NCBI GenBank assembly: GCA_034142505.1
Contig: JAWZDV010000060.1
Location: 15,124 to 79,123 of the forward strand
From: Hungatella_A sp034142505
GTDB taxonomy: Bacteria; Bacillota; Clostridia; Lachnospirales; Lachnospiraceae
Reading direction: 5' to 3'
DNA length: 64,000 nucleotides
Below are positions 34,023 to 43,450 of the stretch, one piece after another. The notes under the pieces were generated by a model that was not told the DNA's origin, ran no database searches, and saw nothing but the letters and a program-made list of their open reading frames with translations. The position numbers and the translations under genes are program-made. Within the stretch, counting starts at the first letter, position 1, and every line of letters begins with the position of its first letter.

Positions 34023-36017
34023 ATGGGAAGATATGACGAGGATGCCAAACAGTTGCTGCGTCTGGTAGGTGGAAAAGAGAATATTGCAGCAGTATCTCAC
34101 TGTATGACAAGAATGCGGTTTGCCCTGGTAGACCCGGGAAAAGCGGACGTGAAGGCGATCGAAGCAATGAAGGTGGTAAAAGGCAGCTTTACACAGTCGG
34201 GACAGTTTCAGGTGATTATCGGCAATACGGTAGCTGATTTTTTCAATGATTTTGTCAAAGTGGCGGGGATGGAAGGCGTTTCCAAGGATGCGGTAAAGGA
34301 AGCGGCAAAGAAAAACCAGAATGTGCTTCAGCGGGTGGTCACTGCGCTGGCAGAGATTTTTGCTCCCCTTATACCGGCAATTATTACAGGCGGTTTGATT
34401 CTTGGCTTTCGAAATTGTATTGACAGTTTGTATTTGTTTGAAAACGGTACGAAGACCTTATGTGACATCAGCCAGTTCTGGACCGGGATCGACAGTTTCC
34501 TGTGGCTGATCGGTGAAGCGGTATTCCATATGCTTCCGGTTGGCATCTGCTGGTCGGTGACAAAGAAGATGGGTACCACACAGATGCTTGGCATCGTTCT
34601 CGGCCTGACCCTGGTATCCGGCCAATTATTGAACGCCTATGCGGTTGCCGGGACTGTGGCGGCAGATATTCCGAAATGGAATTTTGGCGGCTTCCAGGTA
34701 AATATGATCGGTTATCAGGGACAGGTGATTCCAGCCATTTTGGCGGCATTTACCCTGGTGTATTTAGAAAAATTCTTCCGAAAGATCACACCGCAGGTGA
34801 TTTCCATGATTGTGGTTCCGTTCTGCAGTCTGTTACTTTCGGTCATGGCGGCACATTTTGTATTGGGACCGATTGGCTGGAAGATTGGAGCGGTAATCTC
34901 GGCTGTGGTATTTGCAGGAATTACCGGACCGTTTAAGGTTATATTTGGCGCTGTTTTTGGTGTTGTTTATGCCCCGCTTGTTATTACGGGACTTCATCAT
35001 ATGTCCAATGCCATTGACTTACAGCTGATTGCAGATTATGGCGGAACCATGCTGTGGCCGATGATCGCCCTGTCCAATATTGCACAGGGATCGGCAGTTC
35101 TCGGTATGATCTGGCTTCAGAAAAAGGACCCGGAAGCACAGGAAGTAAATATTCCGGCCTGTATTTCCTGCTACCTTGGTGTTACGGAACCGGCAATCTT
35201 TGGCGTGAATCTAAAAAGAGGATTCCCGTTTGTCTGCGGAATGATTGGTTCCGGTATCGCGGCAGTTGTCTGCGTGGCGACAAATACAACCGCAAACGCC
35301 ATCGGTGTAGGCGGTCTTCCCGGTATCCTGTCGATTCAGCCACAGTTTATGGGTTCCTTTGCGATCTGCATGGTGATTGCATTTGCAGTCCCGTTCCTGC
35401 TGACGGCCATCGTGGGAAAGAAGCGTCTGCCGGCCGGCCAGGAAGATCCTGCGCCAGAAGTGACAGAACCTGCGCCAGAGCTGGCAGAACTTGCCGCCGA
35501 GGCCGACAGGAACGAAGCTGCAGGCGTCATGGCTGTGGCAGCAGCTGAGGAAGAAGAACACACAGAACAATTAACGGCATTTTTAACCGGAAAAGCAATT
35601 CCATTAGCCGAAGTCGGGGATGGTGTTTTCTCCGCAGGAATTTTAGGTGACGGGCTGGCAATTATTCCGGAAAGTGAGACACTGTATGCGCCGGCAGACG
35701 CAGAGGTTGCAGCATTGATGCCGGAATCACGCCACGCCTGTGGATTAAAGCTGGCAAACGGTATGGAAGTGCTGTTACATATTGGAATTGACACTGTCAG
35801 CATGCATGGAGATGGCTTTGAATATCTGGTGAAGGAAGGCCAGAAGATCACAGCCGGAACACCCCTCATTCAATTTGACCGGGCAAAGATCAAGGCAGCC
35901 GGGCACCCGGATGTTACGGTATGTATTATCAGCAATCCAGGAGACGTGCAGGAGCTCCGGTTCCACACCGGCATGCCTGTAAAAGAAAAAGAAACCGCCG
36001 TGGCAACATTCCGGTAA
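34023..36017 (+). CDS. treP: PTS trehalose transporter, EIIBCA
   Basis: ATG 34023 behind GGAGG; 664 aa. The EIIB domain is at residues 1-85 with the phospho-Cys27 (AVSHCMTRMRF). The EIIC domain (100-465) has about ten membrane segments and the substrate loop TGLHHMSNAIDLQL. A Pro/Glu/Ala linker leads to a EIIA domain (510-660) with the phospho-His in VLLHIGIDTVSMHG. A complete BCA order means that only HPr and enzyme I are needed. It imports trehalose as trehalose 6-phosphate. Confidence 0.93.
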   Translation: MGRYDEDAKQLLRLVGGKENIAAVSHCMTRMRFALVDPGKADVKAIEAMKVVKGSFTQSGQFQVIIGNTVADFFNDFVKVAGMEGVSKDAVKEAAKKNQNVLQRVVTALAEIFAPLIPAIITGGLILGFRNCIDSLYLFENGTKTLCDISQFWTGIDSFLWLIGEAVFHMLPVGICWSVTKKMGTTQMLGIVLGLTLVSGQLLNAYAVAGTVAADIPKWNFGGFQVNMIGYQGQVIPAILAAFTLVYLEKFFRKITPQVISMIVVPFCSLLLSVMAAHFVLGPIGWKIGAVISAVVFAGITGPFKVIFGAVFGVVYAPLVITGLHHMSNAIDLQLIADYGGTMLWPMIALSNIAQGSAVLGMIWLQKKDPEAQEVNIPACISCYLGVTEPAIFGVNLKRGFPFVCGMIGSGIAAVVCVATNTTANAIGVGGLPGILSIQPQFMGSFAICMVIAFAVPFLLTAIVGKKRLPAGQEDPAPEVTEPAPELAELAAEADRNEAAGVMAVAAAEEEEHTEQLTAFLTGKAIPLAEVGDGVFSAGILGDGLAIIPESETLYAPADAEVAALMPESRHACGLKLANGMEVLLHIGIDTVSMHGDGFEYLVKEGQKITAGTPLIQFDRAKIKAAGHPDVTVCIISNPGDVQELRFHTGMPVKEKETAVATFR

Positions 36018-36061
36018 CGGGACGCATAGTGACGCATAAGAAAGCAAGGAGGAGCCTAATA

Positions 36062-37711
36062 ATGGATTTCAGTAAGAAAGTCGTTTATCAGATTTATCCC
36101 AAATCATTCCGTGATACCAATGGAGATGGCTTTGGAGACATCCCCGGAGTGATTGAAAAATTAGATTATCTGCAGGAATTGGGCGTGGATTATCTGTGGC
36201 TGACCCCGTTTTTTCCATCCCCCCAGCATGACAATGGGTACGATGTGGCAGATTACTGCGCGGTAGATCCCAAGTTTGGGACGATGGAGGATTTGGAGGA
36301 ACTGATCCGGCAGGGAAAGGAACGGGGCATCGGACTGATGCTTGATATGGTGTTTAATCATACCTCCACAGATCATATCTGGTTTCAGAAAGCTTTAGCG
36401 GGAGATGAAAAGTATCAGAAGTATTATCTGTTCAGGGACGGTACGCCAGACCGTGTCCCGACAAACTGGCAGTCAAAATTTGGAGGTTCGGCATGGGAAT
36501 ATGTACCAGCTTTAAAAAAATGGTATCTCCGGTTATACGATGTAACCCAGGCAGATTTAAACTGGGATAATCCCGAAGTTCGTGTAGAATTAAAAGAAAT
36601 TCTGCGGTTCTGGAAACAGAAAGGGGTAAATGCCTTCCGCTTTGATGTGATCAATCTGGTTTCCAAGCCCGAACAGATGGAAGATGATTTTGAGGGAGAC
36701 GGACGGAGATTTTACAGTGATGGTCCTCACATTCATGAGTATTTGAAAGAACTGGTAAAGGATGCAGGGATTGAAGAGTTTGTGACAGTGGGGGAAATGT
36801 CTTCCACCTCGATTGAACACTGTATCCGCTATTCCGCACCAAAGGAACAGGAACTTTCCATGTGTTTTAATTTCCATCATCTGAAGGTGGATTATAAAGA
36901 CGGGGATAAGTGGGCGCTGATGCCCACAGACTATCGGAAATTAAAGGAACTCTTTGTGGAATGGCAGATGGAAATGCAGAAAGGTGATGGATGGAACGCG
37001 CTGTTTTGGTGCAACCATGACCAGCCGCGGATTGTAAGCAGAATCGGGGATGAACATGCTTATTGGAAAGAATCTGCAAAAATGCTGGCCGCCATGATCC
37101 ATCTGATGCGCGGAACTCCGTATATCTATCAGGGAGAAGAGATTGGAATGCTGAACGCCCACTATCCTTCCATAGAGCAGTACCGGGATGTAGAAAGTCT
37201 GAATTATTATCAGATTCTTCTGGAAAAGGGAAAGACGGAGAAAGAAGCCCTGGAGACCTTAGCGGCCAGATCCCGGGACAACAGCAGAACTCCCATGCAG
37301 TGGAACGGGGAGAGGTACGGCGGATTTTCGGAAGCGGAACCGTGGATTCCCATGTCTGCCGAATTCAGAAAAGAAATTACGGTGGAAGCCCAGCAGCAGG
37401 ATGATGATTCCATTCTTGCCTTTTATAAAAAGCTGATTGCCATGAGAAAAAAATACCCGGTGATCGCCAAGGGGGAAATCTCTTTTCAGGAGACCGGCTC
37501 AGATCTGGTGCTGGCATTTCAAAGAGCGCTAGGGGAACAGAAGATAGCAGTGTTCTGTAATCTGGACGGAAAGAGACAGACCATTCATCTGGCTGGAAAT
37601 TGGAGGGGTTATCAGCAGCTGCTGGAAAATTATAAAGACCGGAACAGGAATCTCCAGGAAGAACTGTATACCATGGAACCCTACGAGCTTCTGGTTCTCG
37701 GAAACGTATAA
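36062..37711 (+). CDS. treC: Alpha,alpha-phosphotrehalase (GH13)
   Basis: ATG 36062 behind AAGGAGGAG, 44 bases after the PTS gene. The product is 549 aa. GH13 motifs: DMVFNHTSTDH (region I), FRFDVINLVS with the nucleophile Asp (region II), VGEMSSTSIE with the acid/base Glu (region III), and NHDQPRIVSR (region IV). It hydrolyses trehalose 6-phosphate to glucose and glucose 6-phosphate. Confidence 0.92.
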   Translation: MDFSKKVVYQIYPKSFRDTNGDGFGDIPGVIEKLDYLQELGVDYLWLTPFFPSPQHDNGYDVADYCAVDPKFGTMEDLEELIRQGKERGIGLMLDMVFNHTSTDHIWFQKALAGDEKYQKYYLFRDGTPDRVPTNWQSKFGGSAWEYVPALKKWYLRLYDVTQADLNWDNPEVRVELKEILRFWKQKGVNAFRFDVINLVSKPEQMEDDFEGDGRRFYSDGPHIHEYLKELVKDAGIEEFVTVGEMSSTSIEHCIRYSAPKEQELSMCFNFHHLKVDYKDGDKWALMPTDYRKLKELFVEWQMEMQKGDGWNALFWCNHDQPRIVSRIGDEHAYWKESAKMLAAMIHLMRGTPYIYQGEEIGMLNAHYPSIEQYRDVESLNYYQILLEKGKTEKEALETLAARSRDNSRTPMQWNGERYGGFSEAEPWIPMSAEFRKEITVEAQQQDDDSILAFYKKLIAMRKKYPVIAKGEISFQETGSDLVLAFQRALGEQKIAVFCNLDGKRQTIHLAGNWRGYQQLLENYKDRNRNLQEELYTMEPYELLVLGNV

Positions 37712-37742
37712 AGCATTTTGTAAGGTTTTCCCGAAACGAAAC

Positions 37743-37770
37743 ATGTGCCCTGGCTGTCGCCAGGGCACAT
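37743..37770 (+). terminator. Terminator of the trehalose operon
   Basis: ATGTGCCCTGGC and GCCAGGGCACAT form a perfect 12-bp stem with loop TGTC. The T-run is poor, but an AT-rich stretch with TTTTTTATT follows 20 bases later. Confidence 0.7.
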
Positions 37771-37884
37771 TACAGTTTACATTATATATAATTTTTTATT
37801 ACAAGTCTAGTCTTTTTTATTTTTTTTGGTAAGATAGTCCTATAACCGCGGATTGCTTAGACAGAAAGAAGAAGGGAGACAAAC

Positions 37885-40800
37885 ATGATTCAGAGAGATG
37901 AGGCAAAAAAGATACCGGGAGTCACCCTGGAAGAAGAGCGGCAGACCCTGCGTCAAATTCTGGCTATCGCCGATGACAACTTAACCCGGGCAAAAGCATC
38001 GGTTCAGAATCTGGCGGATGAACTGCATGAGCTGAAAGAAATCTACGATGTGGAGGATAAAGAAGGACTGGCCCTGTGGTTCAATACGGACGCCAGGTTC
38101 CAGCAGGTACGTCAGGGGCTGCTGCGGATGGAGCGGAGCAGAAAGAAACCATATTTCGGAAGAATTGATTTTACAGATTCCGTGCTTGCAAAAAAGGAGA
38201 GTTTTTACATCGGCAAGACCGCCATCACGAAGGATGCGGCAGACCTGGTAGTCATCGACTGGCGGGCGCCCATTGCCTCGGTGTATTATGAAAGCAGTCT
38301 TGGCGCCTGCACGTATTCCGTCAAAGGGGAGGGGGCGTATGAGATTGATCTCACCAGAAAGCGTACCTATGAAATTGAGGGGGATGAATTAAAAGATTTC
38401 TACGATACCGATGTGGTAGCCAATGACGACCTTCTGACAAAATATTTAGCCAAAAATAAACGGGCCGTGTTAAATGATATTATAGCCACAATACAGCAGG
38501 AGCAGAATGAGATCATCCGAAGAAGACCACAGTACAACGTGATTGTGCAGGGCGGGGCCGGTTCCGGCAAGACAACGGTGGCGATGCACCGCATTTCTTA
38601 TATTCTGTATAACTATGATCTGGAATTTCAGCCGAAGGATTTCTATATCATCGGGAGCAACCAGATTCTTTTAAACTATATCACCGGCGTGCTGCCGGAC
38701 TTAGATGTTTACGGCGTATCACAGATGACCATGGAACAGTTGTTCACCCGGCTGCTGTATGAAGACTGGGACAGACAGGCATTTACCATCAGAAAACTGG
38801 ACCGGGAGAACCGGAAAGACTGTGTCAAGGGCAGTTTCGCCTGGTTTCACGACTTGGAGGACTTCTGCCGGCGGTACGAGTGGAGGGAAATTCCGCGGGA
38901 AGACATTTACACGGAGAAAACGCACCGGCTGCTGATGACACGTGAGACGATTGAGGAGCTGCTTGAGAAGTTTGCGTTCTTATCGCTGCCGGATAAGCGG
39001 GATAAGCTGGCGGAGCATCTGATCGCGAAGGTGGAAAATGAAATTTACGGGCGGTATTACACCTATCCGCCGGAGGAACAGAAACGGCTTCTGAAATATT
39101 ATCAGACTTATTTTGGAAAACGGGAGTGGAAAGGGTCTGTTTTTGAGTTATATCATGAATTTTTAATGGAACAGCTTGAGAAGGGACACCAGATTTCCGT
39201 ACCGGACAACTCCTTTGATCTCTATGATCTGGCGGCGCTGGCCTATCTGTATAAGCGGATCAAAGAGACCGAGGTGATTCAGGAAGCCAGCCACGTTGTT
39301 ATCGATGAGGCCCAGGATTTTGGGATGATGGTTTATGGGGCCTTAAAATACTGCATGAGTAAGTGCACATTTACCATCATGGGAGACGTCTCCCAGAATA
39401 TTTACTTCGACTATGGGCTGACAGACTGGGAGGAATTGAAAGATCTCATGCTTCCTAGGGAATTTGATTATTTCGGCCTGCTGAGAAAGAGTTACCGAAA
39501 CACGGTGGAGATCTCGGATTTTGCGACGAATATTCTGCGGCACGGCAGTTTCCCGGTCTATCCGGTGGAGCCGATCATCCGTCACGGAGCAGAAGTACGG
39601 ATGGTGAAATGCGGACAGGAGGCGCAGATGGTTTCCGAGGCCGTCCGCATGATTTCACAGTGGCAGAAGGCGTCGTATGAGACCATCGCGGTGATCTGCC
39701 GGGATGAGGAGGCGGCCGCAGGCGTCTCTGACCGGCTGAAACCACAGGTTACGCTTCGCGACTTCCGGGCAGAGGGGGAAGAATTTGGCAGCGGCGTCAT
39801 GGTGCTTCCGATTGAATACGCCAAGGGCCTGGAATTCGATGCGGTTCTTCTGTATGGTGTGGATGAGAAGAACTATCCGGCAGAGGACGGGTTTGCAAGG
39901 CTTTTATATGTGGCGGCCACCAGGGCGCTTCATGAACTGGCGGTCCTCTATACGGGAACACTGACCGACTTGATCGCGGCTCCGGTGCCGGAGGAAAAGA
40001 AACAGAATGATCTGACTATCCGGCCGAAAAAAACGGTTCGCACGATACACGAAAGACCGGTTCTGACAAAACAGGAAGAGATGAGGGAACGGTCAGAGCA
40101 GGGAAGATTTGAACTGGAGTTTCGCGATCGCATCGGTCCGAAGAAAATCATGGTACAGAATCCGGGAGAGGCAAAACCTGTGGCAAAGAGCCGGAGCGTA
40201 GCTGCCCGGCCGGCAGATGTGGAATTCGGCGGCATGCCGGCGGCGAACAGCCTGCGGCCGGCGGGCCACTCCCAGTTCAATCTCTCCATTCGATGGATCA
40301 CGAAGCACAGGCAGGATGTGGAACTGCCCAATGCCTGCGGCGTGCTGCGCATCACCCCGATTTCCGAAGATACGGTGCGGGTCAGTTTTGCGAAAGAGGA
40401 ACTGGATTCATTGGCACCCATACCGGAAGAGATCATCCCCACGCCAGGACTTGCCTGGAACTGCCGAGAGGTGAAAAATATTGTGGAGATCACCTTTGGA
40501 AAACTGCTGTTGAGGGTTGACAAGAAAACCAGTGTGATCTCCTTCTATAACAGGCAGGGCCAGCTGCTTTTGACGGAGGGGACTCCGCTGCCAAGGCAGA
40601 TCGCAGGATCTCCGAAGCCGCAGTCCTGGGCGTATTTCAACTGGACCAAGAAAGAAAAACTGAAAGCCAGGGGTTCCTATGACAAACAGCTGCTGGAATT
40701 AAAATCTGCGGCAAAATACATCTCCATCGGAGCGAAATCCGGGAGACCCGCCTGCCTGATCTCCGATGCCGGCTATCAGATTCTCGTCCCGGCGGGCCGC

Positions 40801-40890
40801 CGGGTCATGTGCTGCACCATCCCGGTCTACGGTTCCTATCTTCACACAGGAGGAGAAGCCAGGATCGACTATTTTTTCCGCATTTCATAA
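37885..40890 (+). CDS. helD: HelD-type RNA polymerase-recycling helicase with C-terminal GH31-type beta-sandwich
   Basis: ATG 37885 behind GGGAGA; 1001 aa, against about 775 for Bacillus HelD. The N-terminal coiled coil (residues 10-90) is the arm that enters RNA polymerase. UvrD-like motifs follow: VQGGAGSGKTTVAMHR (Walker A, near 222-229), VVIDEAQDFG (Walker B), GDVSQNIY, LRKSYRNTVEIS and YVAATRALHEL. After a linker rich in Arg and Glu, residues 795-1001 hold a domain not in HelD: GVLRITPISEDTVRVSF, KLLLRVDKKTSVISFYN, ACLISDAGYQIL and RIDYFFRI. These follow, in order, the N-terminal sandwich of GH31 glycosidases, stopping where the barrel would begin. Confidence 0.88.
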   Translation: MIQRDEAKKIPGVTLEEERQTLRQILAIADDNLTRAKASVQNLADELHELKEIYDVEDKEGLALWFNTDARFQQVRQGLLRMERSRKKPYFGRIDFTDSVLAKKESFYIGKTAITKDAADLVVIDWRAPIASVYYESSLGACTYSVKGEGAYEIDLTRKRTYEIEGDELKDFYDTDVVANDDLLTKYLAKNKRAVLNDIIATIQQEQNEIIRRRPQYNVIVQGGAGSGKTTVAMHRISYILYNYDLEFQPKDFYIIGSNQILLNYITGVLPDLDVYGVSQMTMEQLFTRLLYEDWDRQAFTIRKLDRENRKDCVKGSFAWFHDLEDFCRRYEWREIPREDIYTEKTHRLLMTRETIEELLEKFAFLSLPDKRDKLAEHLIAKVENEIYGRYYTYPPEEQKRLLKYYQTYFGKREWKGSVFELYHEFLMEQLEKGHQISVPDNSFDLYDLAALAYLYKRIKETEVIQEASHVVIDEAQDFGMMVYGALKYCMSKCTFTIMGDVSQNIYFDYGLTDWEELKDLMLPREFDYFGLLRKSYRNTVEISDFATNILRHGSFPVYPVEPIIRHGAEVRMVKCGQEAQMVSEAVRMISQWQKASYETIAVICRDEEAAAGVSDRLKPQVTLRDFRAEGEEFGSGVMVLPIEYAKGLEFDAVLLYGVDEKNYPAEDGFARLLYVAATRALHELAVLYTGTLTDLIAAPVPEEKKQNDLTIRPKKTVRTIHERPVLTKQEEMRERSEQGRFELEFRDRIGPKKIMVQNPGEAKPVAKSRSVAARPADVEFGGMPAANSLRPAGHSQFNLSIRWITKHRQDVELPNACGVLRITPISEDTVRVSFAKEELDSLAPIPEEIIPTPGLAWNCREVKNIVEITFGKLLLRVDKKTSVISFYNRQGQLLLTEGTPLPRQIAGSPKPQSWAYFNWTKKEKLKARGSYDKQLLELKSAAKYISIGAKSGRPACLISDAGYQILVPAGRRVMCCTIPVYGSYLHTGGEARIDYFFRIS

Positions 40891-40912
40891 ATTAAGTTCA
40901 AAAGAGAAGGTT

Positions 40913-40940
40913 CCCGGATTTAAAAAATCTGGGGCTTTTT
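40913..40940 (+). terminator. Terminator after helD
   Basis: CCCGGATTT pairs with AAATCTGGG (one G-T) across AAA, followed by GCTTTTT. Confidence 0.75.
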
Positions 40941-40955
40941 CAATTGCTGGTATTT

Positions 40956-41021
40956 ATGGTATAATATGAACACTTAACGAGGTCTTTCACGAGTTTAGTG
41001 GACATGGTATAATGTGAACAC
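40956..41021 (+). promoter_or_regulatory. Duplicated extended -10 promoter before dbpA
   Basis: ATGGTATAATATGAACAC (40956-40973) and ATGGTATAATGTGAACAC (41004-41021) differ at one base and lie 48 bases apart. Each has TG-G-TATAAT, an extended -10. No good -35 accompanies either. Confidence 0.6.
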
Positions 41022-41081
41022 AGGGGACAGGCATGGCGGATTTGTGTATTGCTGGAAGATGCCAGAGACGGAAAGGATGTT

Positions 41082-42539
41082 ATGAACAGTCAGACGAACA
41101 AACCATTTGAGCATTTCCAGTTATCCGGGGAAATAACCGGGGCGCTCCAGTTATTGGGCTATGAGAAACCAACGCCCATCCAGCAGGAGGTGATACCGAT
41201 GCTTCTTGATGGAAAGAATGTTGTTGCAAAAGCCCCAACGGGAAGCGGAAAGACGGCGGCATTTGCCATTCCGGTCTGTGAAAAGATGATCTGGGAGGAA
41301 AATGCTCCCCAAGCCCTGATCTTAGAGCCCACCAGGGAACTGGCGGAGCAGGTGAAGGACGAGGTGTTCTGCATCGGCAGAAAGAAACGGTTGAAAGTGC
41401 CGGCTGTGTTTGGCGGTTTTCCGATTGAGAAGCAGATTCAGACGCTGAGACAGAAGTCCCATATCGTGGTGGGAACTCCCGGCCGGGTGATGGACCATAT
41501 CAGGCGGGAGAGCTTAAAGCTGGACAAGATCTCTTATCTCATCCTGGATGAGGCCGACCTGATGCTGGATATGGGATTTATCGACGAGGTAAAGGAGATT
41601 CTTTCCCATCTGCCAAAGAACTGTGTGATCTCGCTGTTCTCGGCCACCTTAAAACCGGAGATTCAGCAGCTGGTGGACGAATATATCCGGGATGTGGCCC
41701 TGGTCCGCCAGGAACCGGACGAAGAACTGGAACCGGCCATCACCCAGGTGCTGTATGAGGCGGACAGGGAAACGAAATATGACACCTTTTTGAATATGCT
41801 GAAATCAGAAAACCCGGAGCGGTGCATGATCTTTTGCGGGACGAAGGAGATGGTCAATATCCTCTTTCAGAAGCTTCGGAAGGCTAGGATTTTCTGCGGC
41901 ATGATCCATGGGGATTTAGACCAGAAGGAGCGTTTGAAAACTGTGGATGCCTTCCGGCGGGGAGCGTTTCGGTTTTTAATCGCCACCGATGTAGCGGCCA
42001 GAGGCATTGACTTTGACCAGATCACCCATGTGGTAAACTATGATTTTCCAACCGGTAGAGAGACCTATGTACACCGGATTGGCCGTACCGGACGAAATGG
42101 AAATGAAGGACGGGCCATCAGTCTTGTCTGTGAGGAGGACCGGCGGATGCTTCAGATGGTGGAAACCTATATGGACCAGGAACTTCCCGTGCTCCCATGT
42201 CCGCCGGCAGGCCAGGAGGAAGAAAAAGCATTCTGGAAATCCCAGCGGCAGAAGGCAGAGATCAGGCCGGAAAAGGGAAAGGCATTAAATGAAGGAATTC
42301 TGCGTCTGTCCATCGGCGGCGGAAGAAAATCCAAAATCCGCCCCGGAGATATCGTGGGAACGATCTGCGGGATAGAAGGGATGGAGGTTTCCGACATTGG
42401 CATTATTGATATCCGGGACAGTTTGAGCTATGTGGAAGTGTTACATGGAAAAGGGGGCCAGGTTTTGGAGGCTCTTCAGACAAGGCCGATCAAAGGAAAG
42501 GTAAGAAAGGTACGAAAAACCCGCGGGGGGGTTTCGTGA
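41082..42539 (+). CDS. dbpA: DEAD-box RNA helicase, DbpA type
   Basis: ATG 41082 behind GAAAGGA gives 485 aa. Helicase motifs: Q-motif around GYEKPTPIQQEV, APTGSGKT, PTRELAEQ, ILDEADLMLDMGF, FSATLK, ATDVAARGID and HRIGRTGRNG. The C-terminal 75 residues (from about 405) form a DbpA RNA-binding domain: LRLSIGGGRKSKIRPGDIVG and a DIGIIDIRDSLSYVEV strand. Such proteins bind hairpin 92 of 23S rRNA during large-subunit assembly. Confidence 0.9.
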   Translation: MNSQTNKPFEHFQLSGEITGALQLLGYEKPTPIQQEVIPMLLDGKNVVAKAPTGSGKTAAFAIPVCEKMIWEENAPQALILEPTRELAEQVKDEVFCIGRKKRLKVPAVFGGFPIEKQIQTLRQKSHIVVGTPGRVMDHIRRESLKLDKISYLILDEADLMLDMGFIDEVKEILSHLPKNCVISLFSATLKPEIQQLVDEYIRDVALVRQEPDEELEPAITQVLYEADRETKYDTFLNMLKSENPERCMIFCGTKEMVNILFQKLRKARIFCGMIHGDLDQKERLKTVDAFRRGAFRFLIATDVAARGIDFDQITHVVNYDFPTGRETYVHRIGRTGRNGNEGRAISLVCEEDRRMLQMVETYMDQELPVLPCPPAGQEEEKAFWKSQRQKAEIRPEKGKALNEGILRLSIGGGRKSKIRPGDIVGTICGIEGMEVSDIGIIDIRDSLSYVEVLHGKGGQVLEALQTRPIKGKVRKVRKTRGGVS

Positions 42540-42543
42540 ACAT

Positions 42544-42569
42544 GGAGCGGCTGAAATGTCTGCCGCTCC
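42544..42569. terminator. Hairpin between convergent dbpA and relE genes
   Basis: GGAGCGG (42544-42550) pairs with CCGCTCC (42563-42569). It sits just between the two 3' ends, with no strong T-run on either side. Confidence 0.4.
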
Positions 42570-42571
42570 TG

Positions 42572-42901
42572 TTAAAGGTCATGCTTTGTGATTCTCTTGT
42601 TTGCGATTTCGTAGACTTCCTCATCTTCACGTGCGCCAATGACAATTACCAGTATATCATCATCTTGGCGGATGAGCTGGTAGACGATACGCAGTCCGGC
42701 TTTGCGAAGCTTGATTTTCAAAAAACCGGACAGGTTTGTATTGTTCTTATTCCCCAGGAGTTTTCCGTAGCCGCCTTCTGTTTCCGGTAATGGATTTTGA
42801 CAGACTTTTTGGATTGCTTTTCGGATTAAAATCCGTTGGCTTCCGTCTAGTCTGCGAAGGTCTTCAAGGGCTTCGGGAAGGTAATTGACGTTCCAGCTCA
42901 T
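42572..42901 (-). CDS. RelE/ParE-family toxin
   Basis: ATG 42901 overlaps the antitoxin stop by 4 bases. The 109-residue protein has the RelE/ParE fold pattern: VNYLPEALEDLRRLDGS, IRKAIQKVCQNPLPE, GYGKLLGNK, FLKIKLRKAGLRIVYQL and a IVIGAREDEEVYEIANKR end. With the basic residues conserved it is probably active as an mRNA interferase. It is the second gene of a TA pair. Confidence 0.85.
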   Translation of the reverse strand: MSWNVNYLPEALEDLRRLDGSQRILIRKAIQKVCQNPLPETEGGYGKLLGNKNNTNLSGFLKIKLRKAGLRIVYQLIRQDDDILVIVIGAREDEEVYEIANKRITKHDL

Positions 42902-43221
42902 TCAAATTCAATATCTTCGGTATTTTCAAAATCGGATGGCTGAAAGCCCATTTCCTGATCCACCTGTTTCTGGGGGATAACGGTGGCAGGATTGAAATGA
43001 GACATCCGTTCTGTTGCAACAGTCAGAAGACGTGCGTCATTTACCTCATCCAGGAGACGGATGTATTCATCGGGAGATAAAAGGACACATTCTGCTGTGT
43101 TGTTTTTCATGACGACTTTTGCGCCATACTGCTTTACCTCATCAAAAATTTTACCGGCCAGTCCCCGGTTAAACAGGGAGATCGGGATCGTGTTTTCGAT
43201 AGCACTTCTGATAGAACTCAT
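42898..43221 (-). CDS. Phd/YefM-type antitoxin
   Basis: ATG 43221 behind GAGAGGTGAT gives 107 aa. N-terminal Phd/YefM-like part (IPISLFNRGLAGKIFDEVKQYGAKVVMKNNTAECVLL, read in pieces), including LLSPDEYIRLLDE, and an acidic C-terminal tail (FENTEDIEFE) that would bind the toxin. The order antitoxin-toxin with an ATGA overlap is typical, with autoregulation expected. Confidence 0.82.
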   Translation of the reverse strand: MSSIRSAIENTIPISLFNRGLAGKIFDEVKQYGAKVVMKNNTAECVLLSPDEYIRLLDEVNDARLLTVATERMSHFNPATVIPQKQVDQEMGFQPSDFENTEDIEFE

Positions 43222-43324
43222 AATCATCACCTCTCTTTCATGATTAGTATATGCTGAACTGATGAAAAAGTCAATAAATATACTAATATAAATACTGATA
43301 TTATGAAGCACTACAACCAAATCC

Positions 43325-43361
43325 ATGCTTCCATCGCAAAAGAAATTTGCGGTGGAAGCAT
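43325..43361 (+). terminator. 16-bp hairpin upstream of the ECF sigma gene
   Basis: ATGCTTCCATCGCAAA pairs with TTTGCGGTGGAAGCAT (one wobble) around AGAAA, followed by TTTCTTTGAATCCTTTTT. No plus-strand gene ends here, so it may be an attenuator in the leader of the sigma operon. Confidence 0.55.
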
Positions 43362-43450
43362 TTTCTTTGAATCCTTTTTCTTAGTTTTCCCGTTATATCA
43401 TTGTAAGACGTTTTACAGACCAAGTGAAAGACAAAGGCAGGTGTCGGAAA

